Shown in pieces: positions 25,690-34,416 of a stretch of 64,000 bases of DNA. Source of the stretch: CAIJXJ01 sp964445115 (GTDB lineage: Bacteria > Pseudomonadota > Gammaproteobacteria > Burkholderiales > Methylophilaceae); NCBI GenBank assembly GCA_964445115.1, contig CAYUJU010000004.1:18108-82107 (forward strand), written 5' to 3'. Every line of letters starts with the position of its first letter. Positions within the stretch are counted from its first letter, which is position 1. Position numbers and translations under genes: made by a program. The notes under the pieces are model-generated. The model was not told the origin of the DNA. It did not search any database and saw only the letters and a list, made by a program, of their open reading frames with translations.

Positions 25690-26376
25690 ATGACCGTGCT
25701 GCGAAGACAGCAAACCTCAGTAGACGCCTATCTCGCCCTGATGGAAAAGAACGGGGCGGATGCGGACAACATCGCCCGCCGTGAAGCGCTACTGGCGAAG
25801 CTTATGCCCTTCTTGGCCCAGCGTCCGGTCAAAGGCGAGTTTTTCCGCAACGCGGTCGATGAGGCCATCCCGCTGATCGAAAAGACAGAATGGCCGTTTT
25901 TCATGACCGTGGTGCGGGATTTCTACTATTTCTGGATCAACGATTTCAAGACCATCGCCGCGATGCAGAAAAGCGGCAGCTTCCAGGTCAACCCGACGCT
26001 CCCGAAGCCCCCTGAAGGCAATCTGAAAACCCTGTGGGAATCCCTCGCGACGCAGAAATTCAGCTTGTCCGAGAAATGGCCAATCAACGCCTACAAGGCC
26101 GCCCTGCGCGACGAAGGTATCGAGCAGAACGCCGTCGACACGCGCGCTAAGCTAGCACAACTGCTGCTGTTGCAACTCCGTCAGACCGAGGGCAAGGATG
26201 GTCACGTCTATCGCTTGGCTGTCGAGTCCATGCTGCCGGTGTTTCTGAAAAAGGAAACCTCGGAGCTGTTCATCGCTGTGGTAAGGGAATTTTTCCACTT
26301 CTGGCTGGGTGACCCCAACGCGTCCGACAACCTTTCCACCAGCGACAGCCTGAACGACCCCAGCACGCTCTGGTAG
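25690..26376 (+). CDS. Protein of unknown function with internal duplication
   Basis: I do not recognise this 228-residue soluble protein. It contains two similar halves. The segments around FFRNAVDEAIPLIEKTEWPF with VVRDFYYFWIND (about residues 45-90) and YRLAVESMLPVFLKKETSEL with VVREFFHFWLGD (about 175-215) align without gaps over their cores. A polar linker separates them. This looks like a duplicated helical module. The ATG at 25690 is used; the frame is open upstream to 25636. It precedes the DUF4186 gene by 13 bases and may be transcribed with it. Confidence 0.7.
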   Translation: MTVLRRQQTSVDAYLALMEKNGADADNIARREALLAKLMPFLAQRPVKGEFFRNAVDEAIPLIEKTEWPFFMTVVRDFYYFWINDFKTIAAMQKSGSFQVNPTLPKPPEGNLKTLWESLATQKFSLSEKWPINAYKAALRDEGIEQNAVDTRAKLAQLLLLQLRQTEGKDGHVYRLAVESMLPVFLKKETSELFIAVVREFFHFWLGDPNASDNLSTSDSLNDPSTLW

Positions 26377-26389
26377 TGCCCCTTGTGCC

Positions 26390-26791
26390 ATGCGGGATCT
26401 GGATTCGCTGTTTGCCGCACTTTCCCGCTCCGGCTTCCGCCGCAGCTTTGAATTGAAGGGCAAAGATCTTAGGTACCTGCAGGACAAGGGCCTTGTCCTC
26501 GTGCTTGAGCACGCCAGAGACTTCATCGAAAAGCGACTCGCCCCGGGGTTCATCTCCAACGATGGCAAACAGACACCCTTTCGCGGCCACCCGGTATTCG
26601 TCGCCCAGCATGCAACGGCCTGTTGCTGTCGCGGCTGCCTGGAGAAGTGGCACCGCATTCCTGCAGGGAAATCGCTTGCCGACGCCGAAATCGACTATGT
26701 CGTGACCGTGCTGCGACATTGGCTGGAAATCCGCGTGCCACCAGCCACACCTACTGGACAGACGCGCGATCTGTTCGATCTCCTCAGCTGA
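26390..26791 (+). CDS. DUF4186 domain protein
   Basis: This 133-residue protein matches the DUF4186 family along its length. The diagnostic stretch is NDGKQTPFRGHPVFVAQHAT, followed by CCCRGCLEKWHRIPAG. The conserved Cys and His suggest metal binding. The function is not known. It follows the duplicated-domain gene with a 13-base gap and is convergent with the lipoprotein gene downstream. Confidence 0.85.
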   Translation: MRDLDSLFAALSRSGFRRSFELKGKDLRYLQDKGLVLVLEHARDFIEKRLAPGFISNDGKQTPFRGHPVFVAQHATACCCRGCLEKWHRIPAGKSLADAEIDYVVTVLRHWLEIRVPPATPTGQTRDLFDLLS

Positions 26792-26808
26792 GGCTTTAGC
26801 CGCCGCGC

Positions 26809-27642
26809 CTAGTGGAGGCGGTGGCCTTTCGATGGCCTGCGGGCCTTATCGGTTCGCGATTTGGCAGTTTCTTCCGGCTTCACGGCCCAGGGTCTGGGAA
26901 CATCGCCGACCCAAGCAGGTTGGGTCGGTGCCCAGTGCCCCCAGTCATGGGCTACCGCGCCGCCCAAGTGAAACCCGAAACAGTTGCCGCCACACCAGCC
27001 GACGAAACCGGGCCTGCTGCGATACATGGCGTGCACCACCAGAAAGCCCTTGCGATCGCGTGCCACGCCTACCTCACCGTTCCGCGCGCCGGCATGCTGC
27101 CCACGTGCGGCCGAGGCTGGCAACTGGGGGGGGTGCACCCAGCCATGACTACAGCTGTAATCACGCCCCCGTTTCAACACCATCGTCTCTACTGGCCAGA
27201 GAAACAGTTTCTGCAGATTGTCTTCGTACGCATCATCCGCCATGTCGCGCCACGGTTCGGCACGACGGCGCTCCGGGCTCATCATGTCCTCATATTGTCG
27301 TGTCTGGTAATGACTCAGCGCGGCACGCCAGGACGCCATGGTCTCCGGGCTGCGCGCAAGTGTCAGGGTGATCTGTTCGGCTGCATTGCCGGAAAGCGTC
27401 ATGGTCTCCCAAGGCCAGCGATCATGGTAAGTAGAAGCGTGATGCCCGATGAAACTCTGCTCCAGCAATCGCAGACTACTCGCCGCACCGGGGTACAGCC
27501 GGTAGGTGCCGGAGAGGTCAGGGCAATCACGGGAGAACGTCGCGAACCAGCTGCGGTCAACGCTAGCCCAACCCTGCGGATAGGAGTCGCATCCGCCCAG
27601 CAGGCATGCCAGCAGCAGCACAACGATCCGCAAGGGGTTCAT
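26809..27642 (-). CDS. Putative lipoprotein of unknown function
   Basis: This 277-residue protein begins with a lipoprotein signal peptide with lipobox LLGGC at Cys18. The mature part is rich in Trp, His and Arg, has four further cysteines, and ends with a basic tail (PEETAKSRTDKARRPSKG). I do not recognise a family. The start at 27642 sits right after AAAGGA. It follows the 83-residue gene by 5 bases, so both probably share one transcript. Confidence 0.7.
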   Translation of the reverse strand: MNPLRIVVLLLACLLGGCDSYPQGWASVDRSWFATFSRDCPDLSGTYRLYPGAASSLRLLEQSFIGHHASTYHDRWPWETMTLSGNAAEQITLTLARSPETMASWRAALSHYQTRQYEDMMSPERRRAEPWRDMADDAYEDNLQKLFLWPVETMVLKRGRDYSCSHGWVHPPQLPASAARGQHAGARNGEVGVARDRKGFLVVHAMYRSRPGFVGWCGGNCFGFHLGGAVAHDWGHWAPTQPAWVGDVPRPWAVKPEETAKSRTDKARRPSKGHRLH

Positions 27643-27647
27643 TCCTT

Positions 27648-27899
27648 TCAGGCCTCTGCCAGCAGAAGCGCGATGTGCTGCAATTCGGCGCGCGGATCAT
27701 CGAACGCTTCGTAGTCCTGACCACGGGTACGGGCGTACCAGTAGCGGCTGTTCCAGGCATCTCCCTCGATCTTGTGCAGCACTGCATGGATCCAGCAGGC
27801 GAAATGATCGTGATATTCCTGCACGATACGGTGCGACTGGTCCCACTCGCCGGCCAGGGCAAGCGTCACGGCAGACTGCAGAGTTGTGTTGAGGGGCAT
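27648..27899 (-). CDS. Small conserved-looking protein of unknown function
   Basis: This 83-residue soluble protein contains the segment LALAGEWDQSHRIVQEYHDHFACWIHAVLHKIEGDAWNSRYWYARTRG. The order of conserved-looking Trp, His and Tyr residues suggests an alpha-helical domain with TPR-like character. I recall similar short proteins in proteobacteria but cannot name a function. A GGAG ribosome site precedes the ATG at 27899. It sits 5 bases before the lipoprotein gene and is separated from pqqA by the pqqA terminator. Confidence 0.75.
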   Translation of the reverse strand: MPLNTTLQSAVTLALAGEWDQSHRIVQEYHDHFACWIHAVLHKIEGDAWNSRYWYARTRGQDYEAFDDPRAELQHIALLLAEA

Positions 27900-27966
27900 A
27901 CGATCTCCAAAGGAAGACGTCGCTTTAGCTTAACGGGAAAACACAAAAAAATGAATGGGTTGTCAG

Positions 27967-27996
27967 AAAACAAAAACGGCACCCGCAGGTGCCGTT
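27967..27996 (-). terminator. Rho-independent terminator of pqqA
   Basis: On the minus strand a GC-rich hairpin (stem AACGGCACC/GGTGCCGTT, loop of 4 bases) is followed by TTTGTTTT. It lies 22 bases after the pqqA stop codon, so pqqA appears to be a single-gene transcript. Confidence 0.88.
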
Positions 27997-28018
27997 CTGA
28001 ATCACGTGACAGTCGCGA

Positions 28019-28090
28019 TTAGCGATTGCAGACGTACATGGTCACTTCAAAACCGAAACGCATTTCAGTCACTTCTGGCTTGGTCCACAT
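28019..28090 (-). CDS. pqqA: Pyrroloquinoline quinone precursor peptide PqqA
   Basis: A 23-codon gene encodes a peptide that opens MWTKPEVTEMR and contains the core GFEVTMY, followed by a short tail ending NR. PqqE cross-links the Glu and Tyr of the E-x3-Y motif (here Glu15 and Tyr19), and further enzymes convert them to PQQ, the cofactor of methanol and glucose dehydrogenases. Both residues and the surrounding sequence match known PqqA peptides. AAAGGAG lies 7 bases before the ATG. A strong terminator follows. No pqqB, C, D or E gene is in the window, so this copy is separate from the biosynthetic genes. Confidence 0.92.
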   Translation of the reverse strand: MWTKPEVTEMRFGFEVTMYVCNR

Positions 28091-28257
28091 GTTGAACTCC
28101 TTTGCTATCGGGTTGATCAATCAAGCATTGGTTTGCTTGAACGTATGATTCGTATTCTACGCAGGCGTTCCGTCAGGCAACTCGACGTGATCATGAAAGA
28201 CACCTCATGATTTTCATGAACCGCTCCACGGACATCGGGACGCGATACACTAGCCCC

Positions 28258-28581
28258 ATGCATGACACACCGAATACCGAGCCAAGCCAGACCGACATCG
28301 CGTCGATGCGCGGCCCGGTATTGCTCGAATTCGGCGCCGCTTGGTGCGGCTATTGCCGTGCCGCACGCAGCATGATCGACGAAGCACTCACCGATAATCC
28401 GCAAGTACGTCACCTGCGCATTGAAGATGGTAAGGGCAAACGGCTAGGGCGCATGTACCGGGTCAAGCTCTGGCCAACTTTGGTGTTGTTGCATGATGGT
28501 CAGGAGAAGGGGCGACTGGTCCGGCCGACAGAAATCACCGCCTTGCACCAACTGCTGGCGACGACTGATACCGTTTCTTGA
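28258..28581 (+). CDS. Thioredoxin-like protein with CGYC active site
   Basis: This 107-residue cytoplasmic thioredoxin-fold protein has the active site GAAWCGYCRAARSM at about residues 29-42. The cis-Pro segment is in VKLWPTLVLLHDG. It is a thiol-disulfide reductase by family; the partner is unknown. I placed the start at 28258 (MHDTPNTEPS); the frame is open upstream to 28207, but that extension adds no thioredoxin sequence. It is divergent from pqqA. Confidence 0.88.
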   Translation: MHDTPNTEPSQTDIASMRGPVLLEFGAAWCGYCRAARSMIDEALTDNPQVRHLRIEDGKGKRLGRMYRVKLWPTLVLLHDGQEKGRLVRPTEITALHQLLATTDTVS

Positions 28582-28611
28582 GCGACTCGATGCGCAGTGC
28601 TGGGCCACCTG

Positions 28612-29037
28612 TCAGGCTTTGCCCAGAGAACGCTCGGTCTGCAGAATAATTTCCGTTGCAGTCGCGCTGTCGTACAGAATGGCATGGCTTTTCGCGATCA
28701 CTCGCACCCAGGTCATATTAGGGCTGATCGGATCGATCTGGATCTCGATTTCGCGCTCGCTGGTTTTGCCTTTGATTATCCAGCCGTTATCCTCACCGTC
28801 ACGCGCATCGGACAACAGCTTGATCTCCATCCGGCGCATCGCCTGCAGGGCGGCAAGACGCACCTTGGGAGATGACTTGGTAAACGTACGATAGGTGATG
28901 CCATTGAGCGTATGGGAGACCGCTGTCGAACTCCCTGCACTGACGGCCGTCATGGCTACCGGGGCACATGCGGTCGTCACCGTCATGACCACAGCCAGTA
29001 CCGCCCACCCCCACCACCGCTGTTTGCCTGAGCCCAC
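28612..29037 (-). CDS. DUF3568-like lipoprotein
   Basis: This 141-residue lipoprotein has a signal peptide and lipobox VTTAC (Cys24). The mature domain begins APVAMTAVSAGSS and includes GITYRTFTKSSPKVRLAALQAMRRM and a basic-acidic strand pattern (KGKTSEREIEIQIDPISPNMTWVRV) typical of the small DUF3568 outer-membrane lipoproteins. The function is unknown. The start is GTG at 29037 after a GGGGGGA site. It is convergent with the thioredoxin gene. Confidence 0.75.
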   Translation of the reverse strand: MGSGKQRWWGWAVLAVVMTVTTACAPVAMTAVSAGSSTAVSHTLNGITYRTFTKSSPKVRLAALQAMRRMEIKLLSDARDGEDNGWIIKGKTSEREIEIQIDPISPNMTWVRVIAKSHAILYDSATATEIILQTERSLGKA

Positions 29038-29299
29038 TCTTCCCCCCGGATTGATTCATTGATCTAAAGGTGACCCGCTGCAAAAGCTGTACCAAGAATC
29101 TGGCACATCGATTATTCATTTGATTTTTATGCGTTTTTAGTGGAAATTAACGCATCGCCACACGATCTCTCGTCGCCGATTGGCGACAGATTCAGGCAAA
29201 AATATCGTAACGCATTGATTATGCGTGATTAACATCGTCGCCAAAGGCAGACATCGACACCACTGAAATTTCAGATATGCCGACCCACACCCCCCCACG

Positions 29300-32200
29300 A
29301 TGATGCAATCCCACCGCAGTCTTTCTCGGTTCTCTCGCAGCCTGTGGCTTACGCTGGGCGCCTTCGTCATGTTTGCCATGCTGTTCGTAGCCTACGCACT
29401 GTCAGAGAAACGAATCGACCGCGCCAACGAATTACGCTTGCGCTCCTACCTGCTGGCCAACGAATTGCGGGAATCCTCGGACGACCTCACCCGCCTGGTC
29501 AGAACCTACGTGATCACGAGCGAACCCTCCTACAAAAAGCGATATCTGCACATCCTCGACGTCCGCGATGGCAAACAGCCTCGCCCAGCCGAGTACGCAG
29601 AGGAGTATTGGGCTCCGACCACCAGCATAAAATCCAGCGCGACCGCCACCCCAGGCACGGCGGTTCCGCTGTTGACGCTCATGCGGGAGGCCGGCTTCAC
29701 CGACGCGGAGTTCGAAAAACTGGCTCAGGCCAAAGCCAATTCGGACGCCCTGACCAACACCGAACTGGCCGCCATGCGCCTGGTGGAAACCACGCAACCC
29801 TTGACCGATACCGTGCGCCAACGCGCCAGCCTGATGCTGCATGACGATGCCTACCATCGCGCCAAGGCAAGCATCATGGCACCTATCGACGAATTCATCC
29901 GCATGATGGATGCCCGCACACTTGCCGCTGTCCACGAAGCCGAAACTTTGGCCACCATCGTCCGGATCGTGTTCGCAGTGCTTGGCATGCTTCTGGTGTT
30001 GCTGATAATGCAGGCCTACCGCACCTTGCGCGACGTGCTGGGCGGATCGGCCGACGACCTGTACCACCACATCGCCGCGCTCGGCAGCGGGGATTTTGTC
30101 TCCCCGATCCCGGTCCCCGACGGAGCGGAGAACAGCGTGCTGGGCTGGCTGTCGGAAACCCGGCGCAAGCTGGCTGACATCAACAGTCAGCGCGAGGAAG
30201 CAGAATCCAGAAACCAGCGTTTGACGCGCCTCTACGCCGCGCTCAGCCAGTGCAACCAAGCGATTGTCCGTTGTAGCAGTGAGGGGGAGCTGTTCTCCCA
30301 GATCTGTCGAGATGCCGTTACGTTCGGCGGCATGCAGATGGCCTGGATCGGCCTGGTAGATCCCGAGACACACCAGCTCAGCCCGGTCGCGGCGTATGGC
30401 AATGGTCTCGAATATCTGGAGGGTTTGCACATTTCGGTAGACGCTACCAATCCGACAGGACGGGGGCCAAGCGGCGTCGCCTTCCGCCAGAACCAGCCGT
30501 TCTGGTGCCAGGACTTCCTGCACGACCCGGCCACCGTAGCTTGGCACGCGCGCGGCGCAGAACTGGGCTGGGGCGCATCCGCGGCGCTTCCACTGCATCG
30601 CAACGGGAGCGTGATCGGCACCTTTAATCTTTATGCCGACAAAGCCAATGCCTTCGATCTGGCCGAGCGTAACCTGTTGATGGAAATGGCGACGGACATC
30701 GACTTCGCCATCGACCGCTTCGTGCTGGAACGGGAGCGCATGCATCTGGAAAACAAACTGCTGGAAAGCGAGCAATGCTCACGCCTGGTGCTTGAAAACG
30801 CCCTGGACGCCGTCATCAACATGGATACGCGCGGTCTGGTGACGGAGTGGAGCGGCGGCGCGGAGCGCATGTTCGGCTACCGACGCGACGAGGCGCTGGG
30901 GAAGGAGCTGAGCGAGCTCATTGTGCCGCAACGCGACCGCATGGCCCACAGCAACGGCATGCAGCGGCTGCTGAAAACCGGGCAGTCGGTCATGCTGGGA
31001 AAAATCATCGAGGTCGACGCCATGCACCGCGATGGCCATGAAATCCCGGTCGAGCTATCCGTCGCCCACATCCAGAGCGGTGACAATACGTTTTTCAGCG
31101 CCTTCATCCGCGATATCAGCGAGCGCAAGGCCGCCGAAATCCGCATCCAGCACCTAGCCCATTTCGACGCATTGACCGGCCTGCCGAACCGGGCGCAACT
31201 CAACGACCACCTCCGGTTTGCCCTAAGCCTGGCAAAACGCAGCAATGGCCATCTGGCGCTGATGTTTCTGGACCTCGATCACTTCAAGGACATCAACGAC
31301 AACCTGGGACACAGCGTGGGGGATGGCCTGCTGGTCGAGCTGTCGAAGCGGCTGCGTACGGTGCTGCGGGAAGAAGATACGGTATCGCGCCTGGGCGGGG
31401 ATGAATTCATCGTGCTGCTGCCGGGCAGCGATGCCCGAGGGGCCGAGCACGTCGCCCAGAAAATGCTGGAGCTGATCGGCGAGCCGTATCGGCTCGACCC
31501 CTACGAACTTAGCGTCACCGGATCGATCGGCATCGCGCTGTATCCGGAGGACGGCGAAGACCTCGAGACCCTGTCACGCAATGCCGATACCGCCATGTAC
31601 CGAGCCAAGAATGACGGACGCAACGGCTTCCGGTTCTTTACCAGTGAAATGCAGGCGCGCTCCGCCCGCAACCTGCTGCTGGTCAACGCGTTGCGCTACG
31701 CGCTGGATCGCCAACAATTGCACGTCCACTACCAGCCGCAACTCGGCATCCGGGATGGCCAAGTGGTGGGTGCAGAGGCCCTGCTACGCTGGCAGCACCC
31801 GGAACTCGGCCAGGTCTCGCCGGCCGAATTCATCCCTGTGGCGGAAGACAGCGGATTGATCCTGCAGATCGGCGCCTGGGTGCTACGCGAGGCGGTTCAA
31901 CAGGCACGCAGATGGCTGGATGCCGGGCATCCACCGATGGTGATGGCGGTCAACCTCTCCGCAGTGCAGTTCCGCCACCCCGACCTGCCCGACCTGGTGT
32001 CACGCATCCTGAATGAGGTTGGCCTGCCACCGGAGTATCTCGAACTTGAACTGACCGAAGGCGTCGCCATGCATGATCCGCAGGCCGCCATCGAGGTGAT
32101 GAACAAACTGCACGACCTCGGCGTACGCATGTCGATCGACGACTTCGGCACCGGGTACTCTTCCCTGAGCTACCTCAAGAAATTCAAGGTCTACAAGCTC

Positions 32201-32440
32201 AAGATCGACCAATCCTTCGTGCGCGACATCAGTACCGACCCCGAGGACAAGGCCATTGTCAGCGCTATCATCCACATGGCCCGCAGCCTGGGGCTACAGA
32301 CGATCGCAGAAGGCGTGGAAACCGAAAGCCAGTTGAACTACCTGCGCGACCAGCAGTGTGACGAAGCGCAAGGCTACCTATTCAGCAAGCCCATGCCTGT
32401 CGAAGCGTTCGACACCTTCCTGCGCCAGCGTAGTCACTAG
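29300..32440 (+). CDS. Membrane sensor with GAF, PAS, GGDEF and EAL domains (cyclic di-GMP turnover)
   Basis: This 1046-residue inner-membrane signalling protein has a first helix at about residues 13-35, a periplasmic sensor region to about 225, and a second helix at about 228-250. A cytoplasmic linker, a GAF domain (about 305-475) and a PAS domain (about 490-610) follow. The GGDEF domain has an intact RLGGDEF active site near residue 697 and an RxxD inhibitory site (REED) five residues before it. The EAL domain has GAEALLRWQ near residue 823 and DDFGTGYSSL near 946. Both catalytic motifs look complete, so it could make and break cyclic di-GMP. No clear ribosome site precedes the ATG at 29300. 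Confidence 0.95.
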   Translation: MMQSHRSLSRFSRSLWLTLGAFVMFAMLFVAYALSEKRIDRANELRLRSYLLANELRESSDDLTRLVRTYVITSEPSYKKRYLHILDVRDGKQPRPAEYAEEYWAPTTSIKSSATATPGTAVPLLTLMREAGFTDAEFEKLAQAKANSDALTNTELAAMRLVETTQPLTDTVRQRASLMLHDDAYHRAKASIMAPIDEFIRMMDARTLAAVHEAETLATIVRIVFAVLGMLLVLLIMQAYRTLRDVLGGSADDLYHHIAALGSGDFVSPIPVPDGAENSVLGWLSETRRKLADINSQREEAESRNQRLTRLYAALSQCNQAIVRCSSEGELFSQICRDAVTFGGMQMAWIGLVDPETHQLSPVAAYGNGLEYLEGLHISVDATNPTGRGPSGVAFRQNQPFWCQDFLHDPATVAWHARGAELGWGASAALPLHRNGSVIGTFNLYADKANAFDLAERNLLMEMATDIDFAIDRFVLERERMHLENKLLESEQCSRLVLENALDAVINMDTRGLVTEWSGGAERMFGYRRDEALGKELSELIVPQRDRMAHSNGMQRLLKTGQSVMLGKIIEVDAMHRDGHEIPVELSVAHIQSGDNTFFSAFIRDISERKAAEIRIQHLAHFDALTGLPNRAQLNDHLRFALSLAKRSNGHLALMFLDLDHFKDINDNLGHSVGDGLLVELSKRLRTVLREEDTVSRLGGDEFIVLLPGSDARGAEHVAQKMLELIGEPYRLDPYELSVTGSIGIALYPEDGEDLETLSRNADTAMYRAKNDGRNGFRFFTSEMQARSARNLLLVNALRYALDRQQLHVHYQPQLGIRDGQVVGAEALLRWQHPELGQVSPAEFIPVAEDSGLILQIGAWVLREAVQQARRWLDAGHPPMVMAVNLSAVQFRHPDLPDLVSRILNEVGLPPEYLELELTEGVAMHDPQAAIEVMNKLHDLGVRMSIDDFGTGYSSLSYLKKFKVYKLKIDQSFVRDISTDPEDKAIVSAIIHMARSLGLQTIAEGVETESQLNYLRDQQCDEAQGYLFSKPMPVEAFDTFLRQRSH

Positions 32441-32458
32441 CACCTGATCCACAACGCC

Positions 32459-33085
32459 ATGACCGAACGACGCAAGGCACCTTCCAAAGCCGAAAGCGGG
32501 CTACTCGAGCCGTTCGAAGGCATCCCGCTATCGCGCATCCTGGTGCCAACCGACACGGCAAGCATCGAATCCGCGGCGGCAGACCTGATGCAGCAGGCTT
32601 ACGTCGGTTTCGACACCGAATCCCGCCCGACCTTCAGGCCCGGGGAAGTGTCGGACGGCCCGCATGTCGTGCAGTTGGCCACCAACGAACGTGTCTATCT
32701 TTTCCAGACCTGTCGTAGCGAGTGCCATGCCGTGCTGAAGGTCTTGCTGGAATCCGCGCAACTGGTCAAGGTGGGCTTCGATCTCAAGTCCGACCGCGGC
32801 CACCTGCAGCGCAAACTGGGTATTGAGGCCAGGGCCATCCTCGACCTCGACACGGTATTTTCCGGCATGGGTTACCGGAGTATCGGCGTGCGCGCGGCGG
32901 TGGCGATGACCCTGCAGCGCAAGTTCCACAAATCGAAGCACGTCACCACCTCGAACTGGGCGCTGCGCGAACTGAACGACAAACAGAAGTTGTACGCCGC
33001 CAACGATGCCTACGCGGCGCTGCAGGTCCTGCACGCCCTCGACTTGCCGGCAAGCGCGCTGCCAGTGACGCACTTGGCACAATGA
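32459..33085 (+). CDS. 3'-5' exonuclease of the DEDD (RNase D-like) type
   Basis: This 208-residue protein has the first acidic pair in YVGFDTESRPTF (Asp and Glu, about residues 50-56). The second Asp is in LVKVGFDLKSD, and the last motif KLYAANDAYAALQV carries Tyr and Asp four residues apart, the DEDDy pattern. It lacks the HRDC domain of RNase D and resembles short exonucleases similar to the WRN nuclease domain. The substrate is unknown. The stop overlaps the GIY-YIG gene start as ATGA. Confidence 0.88.
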   Translation: MTERRKAPSKAESGLLEPFEGIPLSRILVPTDTASIESAAADLMQQAYVGFDTESRPTFRPGEVSDGPHVVQLATNERVYLFQTCRSECHAVLKVLLESAQLVKVGFDLKSDRGHLQRKLGIEARAILDLDTVFSGMGYRSIGVRAAVAMTLQRKFHKSKHVTTSNWALRELNDKQKLYAANDAYAALQVLHALDLPASALPVTHLAQ

Positions 33086-33345
33086 GCAAGCCCTGGTTCG
33101 TCTACCTGATCGAATGTGAGAACGGCAGCATCTACACCGGTATCGCCGTCGATGTAAGCGCCCGCTATCAAGCCCATCTTGCCGGCACAGGCGCCAAATA
33201 CACGCGATCACATCCGCCACGGCGCCTGCTGGCAACTTTCGCCCATCCCGACCGTTCCAGCGCCTCCAAGGCGGAATACGCCATCAAGCAACTTTCCGCA
33301 CAAGAAAAGCGACAACTCGCCGCAGATCCCGCGAACGGCCTGTAA
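33082..33345 (+). CDS. GIY-YIG domain protein (YhbQ/UPF0213 type)
   Basis: This 87-residue single-domain protein has FVYLIECENGSIYTGIAVD, the GIY-YIG core in its V-Y/Y-T-G form. RYQAHLAGTGAKYTRSHPP and the Glu of SKAEYAIKQLS follow. The family includes small structure-specific nucleases such as YhbQ. The key Tyr, Arg and Glu are present. It overlaps the exonuclease gene by 4 bases. Confidence 0.92.
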   Translation: MSKPWFVYLIECENGSIYTGIAVDVSARYQAHLAGTGAKYTRSHPPRRLLATFAHPDRSSASKAEYAIKQLSAQEKRQLAADPANGL

Positions 33346-33354
33346 ACTGCAGAC

Positions 33355-34341
33355 ATGAACGAGACGACCGCGCCATTTTCCGGGTTGACGCCGGATGCCA
33401 TCCTCCATGCACTGGACAGTGTCGGCCTGCCAGCCGATGGTCGCCTGCTGGCCCTGAACAGCTACGAGAACCGCGTCTATCAGGTCGGCATGGAGGACGG
33501 CCCACCCCTGATCGCCAAATTCTATCGCCCGCAACGCTGGTCAGATGCCGCTATCCTCGAAGAGCACGCCTTCGTGCAGGCGCTGGCCAATGCTGAAATC
33601 CCCGCCGTGCCAGCCATAACAATCGATGGCCAGACCCTGCATCATGCCGGCGGGTTCCGCTTTGCCCTGTTCTCACGCCACGGTGGACGGGCACCGGAAA
33701 TCAGCGATCCGAACACACTGGAATGGCTGGGCCGCTTCATCGGCCGGATCCATGCCATCGGTGCCACGGCAACCTTCCAGCACCGGCCCACGCTGGATAT
33801 CGCGAGCTTCGGGGAAGAACCTCGCGAGTACCTGCTCACACACGGCTTTATCCCGCCCGACCTGGAGCCTGCCTACCGCAGTGTAGTCGACCAGGCACTG
33901 GACGGCGTTCGGCACTGCTTCGACCGTGCAGGTACCATCGCCACACTGCGCCTGCATGGCGACTGCCACCCGGGCAACGTGTTGTGGACCGATGCCGGCC
34001 CGCACTTCGTGGATTTCGATGACAGTCGCATGGGGCCTGCCGTGCAGGATTTGTGGATGCTGCTTTCAGGCGAGCGGGAGGATATGGTCAGGCAGCTGGC
34101 CGACCTGCTGGCCGGCTACGAGGATTTCTGTGCGTTCGACCCGCGCGAGCTGTATCTGGTGGAAGCACTGCGCACCCTCCGCCTGATCCACTACGCGGCC
34201 TGGCTGGCCCGTCGCTGGCAAGATCCGGCCTTTCCGCTGGCGTTCCCTTGGTTCAACACGCAACGCTACTGGCAGGACCGAGTGCTGGAATTGCGCGAAC
34301 AGATCGCGCTGATGGAAGAACCGCCGCTCTGGCCGGTCTAG
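33355..34341 (+). CDS. srkA: Stress-response serine/threonine kinase SrkA (YihE)
   Basis: SrkA (328 residues, the same length as the E. coli protein) is a choline-kinase-like protein kinase linked to survival under envelope and oxidative stress. The N-terminal lobe has LNSYENRVYQVGMEDGPPLIAKFYRPQRWSD with the ATP-anchoring Lys. The catalytic loop is LHGDCHPGNVLW (about residue 200), and the metal-binding motif is FVDFDDSRMGPAVQDLWML. The gene starts 9 bases after the GIY-YIG gene and converges on mtdB. Confidence 0.95.
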   Translation: MNETTAPFSGLTPDAILHALDSVGLPADGRLLALNSYENRVYQVGMEDGPPLIAKFYRPQRWSDAAILEEHAFVQALANAEIPAVPAITIDGQTLHHAGGFRFALFSRHGGRAPEISDPNTLEWLGRFIGRIHAIGATATFQHRPTLDIASFGEEPREYLLTHGFIPPDLEPAYRSVVDQALDGVRHCFDRAGTIATLRLHGDCHPGNVLWTDAGPHFVDFDDSRMGPAVQDLWMLLSGEREDMVRQLADLLAGYEDFCAFDPRELYLVEALRTLRLIHYAAWLARRWQDPAFPLAFPWFNTQRYWQDRVLELREQIALMEEPPLWPV

Positions 34342-34373
34342 CGTCGGTTTTCGTCGGAGGGAGAAATGGAAAG

Positions 34374-34400
34374 CCCGGTACCGAGCAAGCCGGCACCGGG
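34374..34400. terminator. Inverted repeat between srkA and mtdB, likely bidirectional terminator
   Basis: A 10-bp stem (CCCGGTACCG/CGGCACCGGG, one wobble pair) with a 7-base loop lies between the convergent ends of srkA and mtdB. Only a weak T-rich stretch follows on either strand, so termination is likely but not certain. Confidence 0.55.
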
Positions 34401-34416
34401 TTGAGAAACCGGGCGA

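Noticed and set aside
29172..29187. Inverted repeat GTCGCC-GATT-GGCGAC before the GGDEF-EAL gene
   Set aside because: It is a short 6-bp stem without a T tail or a second copy; not enough to call an operator or terminator.
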